DNA of 10,017 nt from Bacteroidota bacterium (GCA_023409675.1 JAEYRC010000353.1:1-10017), one strand, 5' to 3'. Shown: positions 1 through 7,759, numbered from the stretch's first letter. Made by a program: numbers and translations. Notes: a model not told the origin generated them from the sequence alone.

Positions 1-1949
1 CGGGCAAGCTGTGCCAGCCGGGCAATCGGCATTTCCACTTCTTTACCGGCAGTCATGATGAGGTCGGCGAACTCATCGATCACCAGCACGATGAAGGGCA
101 GAAACTGATGTCCTTTTTCGGGGTTTAATCTTCTTTTTACAAATTTTTCATTGTATTCGCGGATATTCCGGGCCCCTCCTTCCTTCAGCAGATCATAGCG
201 GTTGTCCATTTCAATACACAGGGCATTCAGGGTATGGATCACCTTGCGGGTATCGGTAATGATCGCCTCATCTTCACCGGGCAATTTGGCGAGGAAATGT
301 TTTTCAATAGTCCGGTACAGGCTCAATTCCACCTTTTTAGGGTCGACCAGCACCAGCTTCAGTTGTGATGGATGTTTTTTATACAGCAGGGACACCAGGA
401 TAGCATTCAGACCAACCGATTTACCCTGTCCGGTTGCTCCTGCCATTAATAAGTGCGGCATAGTTGCCAGGTCAACGATAAAGTTTTCATTGTCGATCTT
501 CTTACCGATAGCAATGGGCAGGCTGAAACTGTTCGACTGAAATTTTTCGGAGGCAAGCAGCGACTTCATGCTCACCACCGATTTTTTTACATTAGGAACT
601 TCAATACCGATGGTTCCCTTTCCGGGGATAGGTGCGATGATCCGAATACCCAGGGCCGCCAGGCTTAAGGCGATATCATCTTCAAGGTTTTTGATCCGGG
701 AGATTCTGACTCCGGCGGCAGGCACAATTTCATACAGTGTTACGGTGGGGCCTACGGTCGCGCTGATCTTCCGGATTTCAATATCATAATTCTTGAGCGT
801 ATTAATGATCCTGTTCTTATTCGCTTCCAGTTCTTCCGGATCCTGAACAATCTTTTCGCTGCCATGGATTTCCAGCAGATCAAGTGAAGGATTTTTGTAA
901 TTGCTCAGGTCGAGCGTTGGTTCGTAGGGCGCCATTTCCGGCGTGCGACCCGGGAGAACTTCTTCTTCTATCTCCTCAGCGGGCGTGGTATTGATCTCCA
1001 ATTCCAGATCATCCCCTGCTGGCTCGGGCGGTTCCGGAGCGGAAGGCATCCGAACATGCACAGATGATTTTGGAATGACAACCTGTTCATCCTCTTCAGG
1101 CAAAGTAGTTTCTGGAATATTCGATGATGAATCTTCATCCTGCTCTTCTTCCCGTTCGATCAAAGTAAATTCAATTTCAGGTTTATCTTGTGGCGGTACA
1201 GCAACCATACTTCCATGACCATTTTTCAGGGAATTAGATTTGGTCTGGATATGGGAAGGCGCCTCTTCGCCGGATTCGCTCAATTCAACATCTTCCTTCG
1301 GCATAGGCTGACGGGTTTGCGGAACCGAACGGGCTGGAAGTTTGAATACTGGATTGAAACGCCAGATAATATAAGCCAGTCCGGCTGCAACAAGAACAGC
1401 CGCCGCGCCAAAGCGCCCCAGCATGCGGATAAGCCACTGACTCACCATATCGCCGAAAGCACCGCCCCAGGGAAATGCTGATCCGTAAAAAATGAACGAA
1501 GCGGTTACACTTATAAATACCAGGCCGGCAATAAGGTAGCGGATATTTCTCCAGACCGAATAAACTCTCCTGCCCGTTAGCGCATTAATGCCGGTGATAA
1601 AAAAGATACTGCAGCAAAGAAATGAAGCTATACCAAAGCCGGAATAAAAAAACTGGTGTGCTATATATGCACCAAGATTACCTAACAGATTTTCGGTGTG
1701 CAGTTCTTCATCGGGCCAGAGCATGGATATCCCTTTGAATACTTTATCCTGATCTTCTTTCCAGGTGAACAGGTAGGAAGCAAAAGCTACAAACAGAAAC
1801 AGGCATATCAATAATAATACAGTACCGGCTATTTTATGGGTTCGTTCATCTTTAACAAGGTCTTTCACCTTAACCTGTTCTTCTTTTTCAGGTTTCAGTT
1901 TATCCGGATCGGGAGCTTTACGTTTATTGGTTTTCAAACGGTTTGCCAT
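1..1949 (-). CDS. ftsK: DNA translocase FtsK/SpoIIIE (C-terminus cut by window edge)
   Basis: Septum-anchored motor that pumps DNA and helps clear and resolve chromosome termini during division. The reading frame is open from an ATG at 1949 to the left edge, giving 649 residues. Four hydrophobic segments lie at about residues 40-61, 101-123, 136-156 and 178-197. An acidic, proline-containing linker (about 200-370) follows, then the FtsK alpha domain (from about 375) and the RecA-like motor. Walker A is GATGQGKS at residues 504-511. Walker B ends in VIDEFAD with Asp625 and Glu626. The visible end, EVEMPIARLAQLA, is the usual FtsK continuation. The rest of the motor and any gamma DNA-reading domain lie outside; for a typical length of 800-900 residues about 200 are missing. 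The start is chosen because the protein begins basic and soluble just before the first membrane segment, and a Bacteroidota -7 box sits directly upstream. The neighbouring kinase gene is divergent. Identity is very secure. Confidence 0.97.
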   Translation of the reverse strand, partial: MANRLKTNKRKAPDPDKLKPEKEEQVKVKDLVKDERTHKIAGTVLLLICLFLFVAFASYLFTWKEDQDKVFKGISMLWPDEELHTENLLGNLGAYIAHQFFYSGFGIASFLCCSIFFITGINALTGRRVYSVWRNIRYLIAGLVFISVTASFIFYGSAFPWGGAFGDMVSQWLIRMLGRFGAAAVLVAAGLAYIIWRFNPVFKLPARSVPQTRQPMPKEDVELSESGEEAPSHIQTKSNSLKNGHGSMVAVPPQDKPEIEFTLIEREEEQDEDSSSNIPETTLPEEDEQVVIPKSSVHVRMPSAPEPPEPAGDDLELEINTTPAEEIEEEVLPGRTPEMAPYEPTLDLSNYKNPSLDLLEIHGSEKIVQDPEELEANKNRIINTLKNYDIEIRKISATVGPTVTLYEIVPAAGVRISRIKNLEDDIALSLAALGIRIIAPIPGKGTIGIEVPNVKKSVVSMKSLLASEKFQSNSFSLPIAIGKKIDNENFIVDLATMPHLLMAGATGQGKSVGLNAILVSLLYKKHPSQLKLVLVDPKKVELSLYRTIEKHFLAKLPGEDEAIITDTRKVIHTLNALCIEMDNRYDLLKEGGARNIREYNEKFVKRRLNPEKGHQFLPFIVLVIDEFADLIMTAGKEVEMPIARLAQLA

Positions 1950-1954
1950 GGCTG

Positions 1955-1962
1955 CAAAGATA
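1955..1962 (-). promoter_or_regulatory. Candidate -7 promoter box for ftsK, almost touching the start codon
   Basis: Read on the minus strand, this is TATCTTTG followed by C, a full match to the Bacteroidota -7 consensus TAnnTTTG(C). Only five bases separate it from the ftsK ATG at 1949, so transcription from it would begin at or within a few bases of the start codon and give a leaderless or nearly leaderless message. I find no TTTG-like -33 element at the expected distance (about 1979-1986). A chance match is possible, and a promoter further upstream is the alternative. Confidence 0.4.
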
Positions 1963-2054
1963 AGCAGATGATTGAACTGAAGCGGAGGATAGGCCGATTG
2001 AAACAAAAATTGTACATTACAGCTACTAACCGCTTAACATATTTACTCACCTGC

Positions 2055-4043
2055 ATGAGGGCATCCCACTGCTGTTACCGGCTTACCCGGAATATTATTT
2101 CGCGGCAGGCAATTTTTCTGCTGACAATTGCCCTGATCTTTTTACCTGGCATTGGTTACAGTCAGCCCGATACGACCCGAAATTCAGCTGTTGTTAATGT
2201 AGCTTCACTCCGTTTCTCACATAAATTTACGGATGAGATCGCTATAGCAAACGGAAGTAAAGACCTTCCGGCAGAAAGGTTCAGCGAACTTTCTTTCAGC
2301 CATTCCCGGTATCAGAAGATGGGCGGAACGATTCCAGGCGAATTTATAGAACAGGCAATATACTTACGCTTCTTCGCATCCAACCCGGCCGACACTGTCC
2401 GTTCGCTGAGCTTTATTCCCGGTTATTATAGCCGGGATATTGAAGCCTATAAACGTAACCTTGACCATCCCAACAATAAGTACACAAAAATGGATGTTTC
2501 GGGGAATGAATGGCAGCGAAAGAAAGGAGTTGCTCCGATAACGCTGGATGCGCAGGAACGGGCAGAAATCATCCTAAAAATACAGCTGTTGCGCACCAAC
2601 AGTAACCGGCTGTCGCCCCGGCTGGTGGAAGAAGATTTCGTTCCACACTGGTACAGGTGGCGCAAAGCACAGGAACAGGAGCAGGATATGGTGACCTATA
2701 TTGCCAGCGGAATTTTATTGTTGATGATCTTTTATTCCCTCGCTGTATTTCTGCAGAATAAAAGTGTTGAATTTCTCTATTATTCTGCCTATGCCTTATG
2801 CATGGCCACACTGCTGTTTCTTAAATCATTTCTGAACCTGCACCATTCTGCATTTAATTTCTTTTATGAAGAATACCTCGACCTGATCATTATGTGCACC
2901 GGCGTATTCTTCTACCTTTTATTTGTTCGCAAATTCATCAATTCCACAGTCAAATATGCATATCTCGATAAATTTCTTCGTGGAAGCGTTTGGGGATTAT
3001 GGATACTGCTCTTTATTTATTCCCTGATCTACTTTTTTACTGACCGTTATCTAATCCTGAACATAGTTGAAAATTTTGTGATCAAGATGATGCTCGTTAT
3101 CATTGGCATCACGTTCATCATTTATAGTTTCAAGCGTAAGGACAGGCTGATCAATTATATTGCGGCGGGAAATTTTGCACTGGTATTTTTTTCGGTCATT
3201 TCCCTGCTGCTGATGACAACACGCCTGCAATTATTACCTGAATTTCCGCGCTCACTGCTCAACCGATCCATGTTTCATTATGAACTGGGACTGGTACTGG
3301 AACTGATGCTTTTCCTCGCCGGACTGGCGTATAAGAACAGGCGGGATATTATTTTTCAGGTAAGAGAACGGGAGCGGTTCAAGCTTGAAAATGAACGGCA
3401 GGAATTTGAAAAGCAAATGGCGGTAATGAACGCGCAGCAACAGGAGCGTAACCGCATCAGCGCCGATATGCATGATGAACTGGGATCGGGCGTTACCGCG
3501 ATCCGGCTAATGAGTGAGATTGTAAAGAGCAAACTGAAAGACATATCGCTGCCGGAGATAGATAAGATTTCCAATTCCGCCAATGAACTGCTGAATAAAA
3601 TGAACACCATCATCTGGACCATGAAGAGTTCGAATGATACACTGGAAAGTCTGACTGCCTATACACGTGCCTATGCCATTGAATATTTCGATGCAACCAA
3701 TGTGAGCTGCACGGTGAATATCGCGGTAATTCCTGAAGTAGAAATGAGTGGCGAAAAAAGAAGGAATATCTTTTTAAGCATCAAAGAAGCGCTGAACAAT
3801 ATTCTGAAACACGCTCATGCTTCACGTGTACAGATTGATCTGCTCACCCATCACAACAAACTTATCATCCGCATCAGTGATAATGGTGTGGGAATAAATC
3901 CTGATACGCTACGTCGATTCGGAAATGGGCTGAGTAATATCCGAAAACGAATGCAATCCATTCAGGGAACATTCAAACTCAAAAATGAAAACGGCACCAT
4001 TCTGATTTTAGAGATTCCGCTGACTTCAGATGAAGTGCATTAG
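2055..4043 (+). CDS. 7TMR-DISM sensor histidine kinase (HisKA_3/HATPase_c), orphan
   Basis: Membrane sensor kinase expected to phosphorylate a NarL/LuxR-type response regulator. I start it at ATG 2055 (662 residues): this leaves an 18-residue basic n-region, a hydrophobic core and a plausible signal-peptidase site after GIGYS. The in-frame ATGs at 1968 and 1836 would add a long unlikely leader, and 1836 lies inside antisense ftsK. Domains: signal peptide 1-36; an extracytoplasmic region of about 37-205 resembling 7TMR-DISMED2; seven hydrophobic segments at about 212-234, 239-257, 275-293, 310-328, 342-358, 368-388 and 407-426; a charged coiled coil 435-465; the HisKA_3 motif MHDELGSG with phospho-acceptor His473; then the ATPase with N-box EALNNILKHAHA, G1 box DNGVG (Asp609) and G2 box GNGLSNIRKRM. 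All catalytic motifs are intact. No regulator gene follows: the next gene is convergent, across a 141-base gap (4044-4184) in which I see no clear terminator or gene. The ligand is unknown. Fold and activity are secure; the exact start is less so. Confidence 0.93.
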   Translation: MRASHCCYRLTRNIISRQAIFLLTIALIFLPGIGYSQPDTTRNSAVVNVASLRFSHKFTDEIAIANGSKDLPAERFSELSFSHSRYQKMGGTIPGEFIEQAIYLRFFASNPADTVRSLSFIPGYYSRDIEAYKRNLDHPNNKYTKMDVSGNEWQRKKGVAPITLDAQERAEIILKIQLLRTNSNRLSPRLVEEDFVPHWYRWRKAQEQEQDMVTYIASGILLLMIFYSLAVFLQNKSVEFLYYSAYALCMATLLFLKSFLNLHHSAFNFFYEEYLDLIIMCTGVFFYLLFVRKFINSTVKYAYLDKFLRGSVWGLWILLFIYSLIYFFTDRYLILNIVENFVIKMMLVIIGITFIIYSFKRKDRLINYIAAGNFALVFFSVISLLLMTTRLQLLPEFPRSLLNRSMFHYELGLVLELMLFLAGLAYKNRRDIIFQVRERERFKLENERQEFEKQMAVMNAQQQERNRISADMHDELGSGVTAIRLMSEIVKSKLKDISLPEIDKISNSANELLNKMNTIIWTMKSSNDTLESLTAYTRAYAIEYFDATNVSCTVNIAVIPEVEMSGEKRRNIFLSIKEALNNILKHAHASRVQIDLLTHHNKLIIRISDNGVGINPDTLRRFGNGLSNIRKRMQSIQGTFKLKNENGTILILEIPLTSDEVH

Positions 4044-4184
4044 CAGGCGTATCTCGTGAATGGTATTCTGTGGGGATAAACCGCAGGATCTTCTTCAGTA
4101 ACCTGAATCAGCGTATGCCCTGATCTGCCAGCGGTAGTGAGTGGTTGCCGTTGAAGACTTGATTTCAATACTATGGTTATCGGA

Positions 4185-4595
4185 TTACATTGCTTTTAAG
4201 GTAGCATTGGATGTTTTATACACCGACCAGGCCATTACCAGCCAACCGGCGATGAACAGCAAGCCTCCAAGTGGGGTGATAAAACCGATACCGGATAACC
4301 CTACGGTGTTCGTGGCTTTGAGCAGTGTTAAGAGGTATAAGGAGCCCGAGAAAAATACAATTCCACCAATAAACAAGTATGCGGCATACCGAAGATTCTT
4401 GCTTCTGAATCTTCCGTAGAGGATGGCGGTAAAGATGAGCGCCAGGGTATGGTAAAAATGATATTTCACGCCCGTATCAAATGTGGCCGCCGCTTCAGCG
4501 CCGAGCATCTGTTTAAGGGTATGTGCGCCAAAAGCTCCGAGAGCTACTGCCAGGGCACCCAAAATACAGCCTGTTATTAAAAAACCTTTATGCAT
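4185..4595 (-). CDS. DUF423 family small membrane protein (YgdD/YwdK-like)
   Basis: A 136-residue protein with four hydrophobic segments, at about 4-23, 45-62, 69-90 and 101-124. The N-terminal GALAVALGAFGAHTLK stretch and the later VKYHFYHTLALI match the DUF423 family, known from E. coli YgdD and Bacillus YwdK. The family has no established biochemical function; it is an inner-membrane protein. The length is normal for the family. Its ATG lies inside the end of aroK, an 8-base overlap (4588-4595), so the two are translationally linked and it is the last gene of the presumed gcdH-aroK unit. Downstream the convergent sensor kinase ends 141 bases away. Family membership is secure; a role in the shikimate or glutaryl-CoA pathway is not implied by anything in the sequence. 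Confidence 0.9.
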   Translation of the reverse strand: MHKGFLITGCILGALAVALGAFGAHTLKQMLGAEAAATFDTGVKYHFYHTLALIFTAILYGRFRSKNLRYAAYLFIGGIVFFSGSLYLLTLLKATNTVGLSGIGFITPLGGLLFIAGWLVMAWSVYKTSNATLKAM

Positions 4596-5097
4596 GGAGA
4601 ATGGTTTGAATAAATTTTCCCGTACTTATTGAACTTTCGTTATCAATTACAATATGAGCCTGATCGTAATACATCCGGCGCTCATTGAGTTTTCGGATAA
4701 TGGTATCCTTCAGGTCAGCGTCTGCGATGTCTTTAAGTACAGGCCTGTTTTTTCGGCCTTCAATCAGTCGTTCCAGTAAAACTTCCACGCGGGTGTTGAG
4801 CCACACCACTGTTCCGGAGGCCTTCATGAATTCGATATTATTGAAAAAACATGGCGTACCTCCACCACAGGAAAGGATGAGTGACGGATGCTCCAGTACC
4901 AGTTTTTCCAGCAGTTCCTTTTCCTTTTTTCGAAAATACTCTTCACCAAAGCGGCTAAATATTTCCGTTATATCCATTTGCATATCCTGCACAATGGCTT
5001 CATCCAGATCAATATACGGCATTTTGAACTCCCTGGAAAGCTGTTGCCCCCAGTGTGATTTGCCACTACCCATAAATCCGATGAGGAAAAAACGCAT
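4588..5097 (-). CDS. aroK: Shikimate kinase
   Basis: Phosphorylates the 3-hydroxyl of shikimate with ATP in the cytoplasm, the fifth step to chorismate and the aromatic amino acids. The 169-residue length is typical. Walker A is GFMGSGKS at 7-14. The shikimate-binding residues follow the family pattern: Asp32 in IDLDEA, Arg56 in EEYFRKKE, and the CGGG motif at 77-80. The lid carries Arg118 in NRPVL, and the C-terminal Arg140/Arg141 before YYDQA corresponds to the adenine- and substrate-contacting arginine region. The start at 5097 is fixed by the need for the first beta strand (MRFFLIGF) just before Walker A; there is no Shine-Dalgarno sequence. It lies 32 bases after gcdH and overlaps the DUF423 gene by 8 bases, and the gap before it shows no promoter match, so cotranscription with gcdH is likely. 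No key residue is missing. Confidence 0.96.
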   Translation of the reverse strand: MRFFLIGFMGSGKSHWGQQLSREFKMPYIDLDEAIVQDMQMDITEIFSRFGEEYFRKKEKELLEKLVLEHPSLILSCGGGTPCFFNNIEFMKASGTVVWLNTRVEVLLERLIEGRKNRPVLKDIADADLKDTIIRKLNERRMYYDQAHIVIDNESSISTGKFIQTILHA

Positions 5098-5129
5098 TTG
5101 CCAAAAAGTTGATAAGCGTAACGACAGAA

Positions 5130-6314
5130 TTATTTAAATGCATTCAGTCCGGTAACATCCATACCTGTTATGAGCAGGTGAACATCATGTGTACCCTCAT
5201 AGGTGATTACACTTTCAAGGTTCATCATATGACGCATAACCGGATATTCTCCGGTGATACCCATTCCTCCCAGCATTTGACGCGCTTCCCGGGCAATGTT
5301 AGCTCCAATTTCACAACTGTTACGTTTTGCCATGGAAACCTGCTGTGGCGTAGCCCGGCCTTCATTCATCAATACCCCAAGACGCCAGTTCAGCAACTGG
5401 GCTTTGGTGATTTCAGTAATCATTTCGGCAAGTTTCTTTTGTTGCAACTGAAACCCGCCGATTGGCCTGTCGAACTGTACGCGCTCTTTGCTGTACCGAA
5501 GTGCCGTATCATAGCAGTCCATAGCAGCGCCTACTACACCCCAGGCAATGCCATAGCGTGCTTTTGTGAGGCAACTCAGTGGTCCTTTAAGACCCCGTAT
5601 TTCAGGAAATATATTCTCTTTCGGAACTTTTACATTATCAAAAACCAACTCACCGGTGGCACTTGCTCTCAGGCTCCATTTTCCATGCGTTTCCGGAGTG
5701 GTAAATCCTTCCATTCCCCGTTCAACGATCAGTCCGCGGATATCCCCCTGATCATCTTTAGCCCATACCACGGCAACCTGCGCAAAGGGCGCATTACTGA
5801 TCCACATTTTCGCGCCATTGAGTACGACGTGGTCGCCGGCATCGCGAAAATTTGTGGTCATACCCGCCGGGTTAGAACCGTGATCGGGTTCGGTTAATCC
5901 AAAACAGCCCAACCATTCGCCACTGGCCAGTTTAGGCAAAAATTTCTGTTTTTGCGCTTCCGATCCATATGCAAGGATAGGAAACATCACCAGTGAACCC
6001 TGTACGGATGCGGTTGAACGCACACCGCTATCACCCCGTTCCAGTTCCTGCATCATCAATCCGTAGCTGATGTAATCAAGACCACCTCCCCCATACTGGG
6101 CAGGAACAGTTGGCCCGAAACAGCCCAGCTCGCCAAGTTGGGGAACGATATGTTTGGGAAATTCAGCCCGCTGAGCATATTCTTCAATGATGGGACTGAT
6201 TTCCTTTTTTACATAAGAGCGAACCGCATCGCGAATCATAAGTTGTTCTTCCGTGAGCAATTCATCTACTAAAAAATAATCCGGACTTGTAAACTGATCA
6301 GTTCTTGCGGCCAT
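5130..6314 (-). CDS. gcdH: Glutaryl-CoA dehydrogenase (decarboxylating type), acyl-CoA dehydrogenase family
   Basis: FAD enzyme that oxidises and decarboxylates glutaryl-CoA to crotonyl-CoA, the common end route of lysine and tryptophan degradation. The 394 residues span the full acyl-CoA dehydrogenase fold: helical N-domain, the FAD-binding stretch GCFGLTEPDHGSNP (about 156-169), then LRASATGEL and the C-terminal helical domain. The catalytic base is Glu373 in TYEGTHDVH. Arg99-Ser100 in GVRSTASVQ matches the pair that holds the distal carboxylate in human GCDH. Tyr372 and Glu92 correspond, by my reading, to human Tyr369 and Glu87, which differ in the non-decarboxylating bacterial enzymes; this favours the decarboxylating form. 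It is the first gene of the presumed gcdH-aroK-DUF423 unit, has a -7 box about 45 bases upstream, and is divergent from the YciI-like gene. No electron-transfer flavoprotein gene is nearby. Family and subfamily are secure; which amino acid it serves is inference. Confidence 0.94.
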   Translation of the reverse strand: MAARTDQFTSPDYFLVDELLTEEQLMIRDAVRSYVKKEISPIIEEYAQRAEFPKHIVPQLGELGCFGPTVPAQYGGGGLDYISYGLMMQELERGDSGVRSTASVQGSLVMFPILAYGSEAQKQKFLPKLASGEWLGCFGLTEPDHGSNPAGMTTNFRDAGDHVVLNGAKMWISNAPFAQVAVVWAKDDQGDIRGLIVERGMEGFTTPETHGKWSLRASATGELVFDNVKVPKENIFPEIRGLKGPLSCLTKARYGIAWGVVGAAMDCYDTALRYSKERVQFDRPIGGFQLQQKKLAEMITEITKAQLLNWRLGVLMNEGRATPQQVSMAKRNSCEIGANIAREARQMLGGMGITGEYPVMRHMMNLESVITYEGTHDVHLLITGMDVTGLNAFK

Positions 6315-6358
6315 TATGGAGTGTTTTTAAATTAAAGCTGCTTTTACATTTTGGTGCA

Positions 6359-6366
6359 CAAAATTA
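6359..6366 (-). promoter_or_regulatory. Candidate -7 promoter box for gcdH
   Basis: The minus strand reads TAATTTTG here, a full match to the Bacteroidota -7 consensus TAnnTTTG. Transcription from it would start near 6350-6355 and leave a leader of about 40 bases before the gcdH ATG at 6314. No TTTG-type -33 element is visible at the usual distance (about 6383-6390), so the promoter may be weak or activator-dependent. The leader contains an 11-base odd palindrome at 6334-6344 (AAAGC T GCTTT) of unknown meaning. Confidence 0.45.
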
Positions 6367-6412
6367 CAGAATCCCTTTCGATTCGCTGAGGAGTAATGTA
6401 AATGGTTGGTGG

Positions 6413-6442
6413 TATTTAATTTCCCATTCGGAGTATTAAATA
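6413..6442. repeat. AT-rich inverted repeat (operator-like dyad) between gcdH and the YciI-like gene
   Basis: TATTTAAT at 6413-6420 is answered by its exact reverse complement ATTAAATA at 6435-6442, with a 14-base spacer. The arm centres are 22 bases apart, about two helical turns, the geometry of a site for a dimeric regulator. It lies about 45 bases upstream of the gcdH -7 box and 44 bases upstream of the YciI-like start codon, so a protein bound here could act on either gene. Arms this AT-rich can occur by chance, and no regulator gene is in the window. Confidence 0.3.
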
Positions 6443-6486
6443 AAACACCGGAGAAATTTGTAGTATTTTGCTTAAAATATTGAACA

Positions 6487-6882
6487 ATGAAAAAAGGATG
6501 CGCACTATTGTTCCTCTTGTTTACAGGTTTTCTCAACCTGCAGGCGCAGCAAGGCGCTGATACAGCTCAGCCAAAGTATGAAATGAAGCAGTATTATTTT
6601 GTTATGCTAACCAAAGGGGAAAACAGGAGCCAGGATTCCGCTTTGGCAGCGAAAATTCAGCAAGGCCATCTCGACAATATGGAAAAGCTGGCCAAAATGG
6701 GCAAACTGCTGGTAGCCGGACCTTTTGGTGATGACGGTCCCTGGCGCGGGATATTTATCTTCGACTGCCCTACCCAGGAGGAAGTGGAACGCTATCTGAA
6801 AGAAGATCCGGCAATACAATCAAAACGGCTGGGATATGAAATCCATCCATGGTGGACCGCAAAAAATGCGGTATTCAAATAG
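6487..6882 (+). CDS. Exported YciI-like (YCII-related domain) protein
   Basis: A 131-residue protein with a clear signal peptide: basic MKKG, a hydrophobic core to about residue 15 and a likely cleavage site after NLQA (residue 20), so the mature part should lie in the periplasm. The rest is one YCII-related ferredoxin-like domain (about 36-123), with the conserved His61 in QQGHLDNMEKL, the GKLLVAGPFGDDG loop (72-84) and Asp107 in KEDPA; the His/Asp pair is the proposed active site of the family. Most characterised members are cytoplasmic and of uncertain activity, so no reaction can be named. The gene stands alone: divergent from gcdH and convergent with pyrF, with a 58-base gap (6883-6940) lacking a clear terminator hairpin. 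Just upstream, TAGTATTTTG at 6461-6470 is an imperfect -7-like sequence very close to the ATG. Family call is secure, function unknown. Confidence 0.88.
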   Translation: MKKGCALLFLLFTGFLNLQAQQGADTAQPKYEMKQYYFVMLTKGENRSQDSALAAKIQQGHLDNMEKLAKMGKLLVAGPFGDDGPWRGIFIFDCPTQEEVERYLKEDPAIQSKRLGYEIHPWWTAKNAVFK

Positions 6883-6940
6883 GATGATTTACTGGTAAGA
6901 TTCAACGGTTAGCATGCCATGTAAAAAAGCAAATTGGATA

Positions 6941-7759
6941 TTATGCTGAGGTTTCACTCCTTAATATATTCGCCATATCCTCCTGGATCAATCTTGCCGC
7001 TTCTTCAGCCTTTTCACCAAAATCTTCTCCGGAAGATGCAAAGATGACCGAACGGCTGGCATTGACCAGTAACCCGAAATCCTTATTCATTACTTTTTGA
7101 GAGATCTGATTCAGGTCTCCTCCCTGAGCACCCACTCCCGGCACTAAAAAGAAATGATCCGGTACAATTTTACGGATACGTTCCAGCAGCCCGGCCTGTG
7201 TAGCGCCTATTACAAACATCAGCTTTTCCGGACTGCCCCATTGGGCAACCGTTCGGATAACTTTTTCATAAAGCAATTCCTCACCGGTTGGCAGCAGTTC
7301 AAAATCAGCAGCGCCGGGATTTGATGTTAATCCCAGCACGATTGTCCATTTATTCTCAAATTCAAGAAAAGGCTGAATACTGTCGGACCCCATGTACGGC
7401 GCAACAGTTACCGCATCAAAATTCAGGGTTTCGAAAAATGCCTTTGCATACTGCGTGGAGGTGTTACCGATATCTCCGCGTTTCGCATCCGCAATAGTGA
7501 AGTGCGATGCAGGAATATAGTCAATCGTTTTTTGCAGCGACTCCCATCCTTTTACCCCACGGGATTCATAGAAGGCCGTATTGATCTTATAACTAACACA
7601 CCAGGCTTTGGTAGAATCGATGATAACTTTATTGAATTCAAAAACAGGATCTGCCGCCGAAAGCAGATGAGCCGGAATCTTATTGATATCACTGTCGAGG
7701 CCAACACAGAGGTAGGATTGTTTCTGGCGGATAGTATCAATTAGGTGGGCTCTGGTCAT
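6941..7759 (-). CDS. pyrF: Orotidine 5'-phosphate decarboxylase, type 2
   Basis: Converts orotidine 5'-phosphate to UMP, the last step of de novo pyrimidine synthesis, in the cytoplasm. The 272-residue length and sequence fit the longer type 2 (mycobacterial/myxobacterial-like) branch, not the roughly 240-residue E. coli type. The TIADAKRGDIGNT motif at 88-100 carries the catalytic Asp91/Lys93/Asp96 set. CVGLDSD (18-24) contributes the substrate-binding Asp22, and Lys58 in SYKIN is the other active-site lysine. VPGVGAQGGD (206-215) and NASR (233-236) form the phosphate-gripping loop and C-terminal strand. The start at 7759 places the GLDSD strand at the usual distance and there is no Shine-Dalgarno sequence. 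It follows kynU by 18 bases on the same strand and is convergent with the YciI-like gene, so it is probably the last gene of the kynurenine operon. No residue is missing. No other pyr gene is in view. Confidence 0.96.
   Translation of the reverse strand: MTRAHLIDTIRQKQSYLCVGLDSDINKIPAHLLSAADPVFEFNKVIIDSTKAWCVSYKINTAFYESRGVKGWESLQKTIDYIPASHFTIADAKRGDIGNTSTQYAKAFFETLNFDAVTVAPYMGSDSIQPFLEFENKWTIVLGLTSNPGAADFELLPTGEELLYEKVIRTVAQWGSPEKLMFVIGATQAGLLERIRKIVPDHFFLVPGVGAQGGDLNQISQKVMNKDFGLLVNASRSVIFASSGEDFGEKAEEAARLIQEDMANILRSETSA

Noticed and set aside
202..1481. Several plus-strand open frames of 70-110 codons
   Set aside because: They are antisense to ftsK, whose frame on the minus strand is continuous and carries Walker A and B motifs; the plus-strand translations are serine-rich with no domain.
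1937..1947. Palindrome CAAAC-G-GTTTG at the start of ftsK
   Set aside because: It lies within the first codons of ftsK and is short enough to be chance; nothing links it to regulation.
1836..2054. N-terminal extension of the sensor kinase from ATG 1836 or 1968
   Set aside because: The extension from 1836 is antisense to ftsK coding sequence, and both starts would bury the signal peptide behind a long leader; ATG 2055 gives a normal signal peptide.
4115..4140. Possible terminator hairpin after the sensor kinase (CTGCC-AGC-GGTAG)
   Set aside because: The stem is five pairs with a wobble, a three-base loop and no following T tract.
4040..4198. Stop-free minus-strand stretch of about 50 codons in the convergent gap, possibly a gene remnant
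   Set aside because: It has no ATG, overlaps the DUF423 gene in another frame, resembles no family I know, and an open run of this length is expected by chance among six frames.
5109..5897. 262-codon plus-strand open frame
   Set aside because: It lies entirely opposite gcdH and aroK sequence; gcdH is strongly identified and the plus-strand translation shows no family resemblance.
6883..6940. Bidirectional terminator between the YciI-like gene and pyrF
   Set aside because: Only a short GCATGC palindrome and an A-run are present; no stable stem followed by a T tract on either strand.
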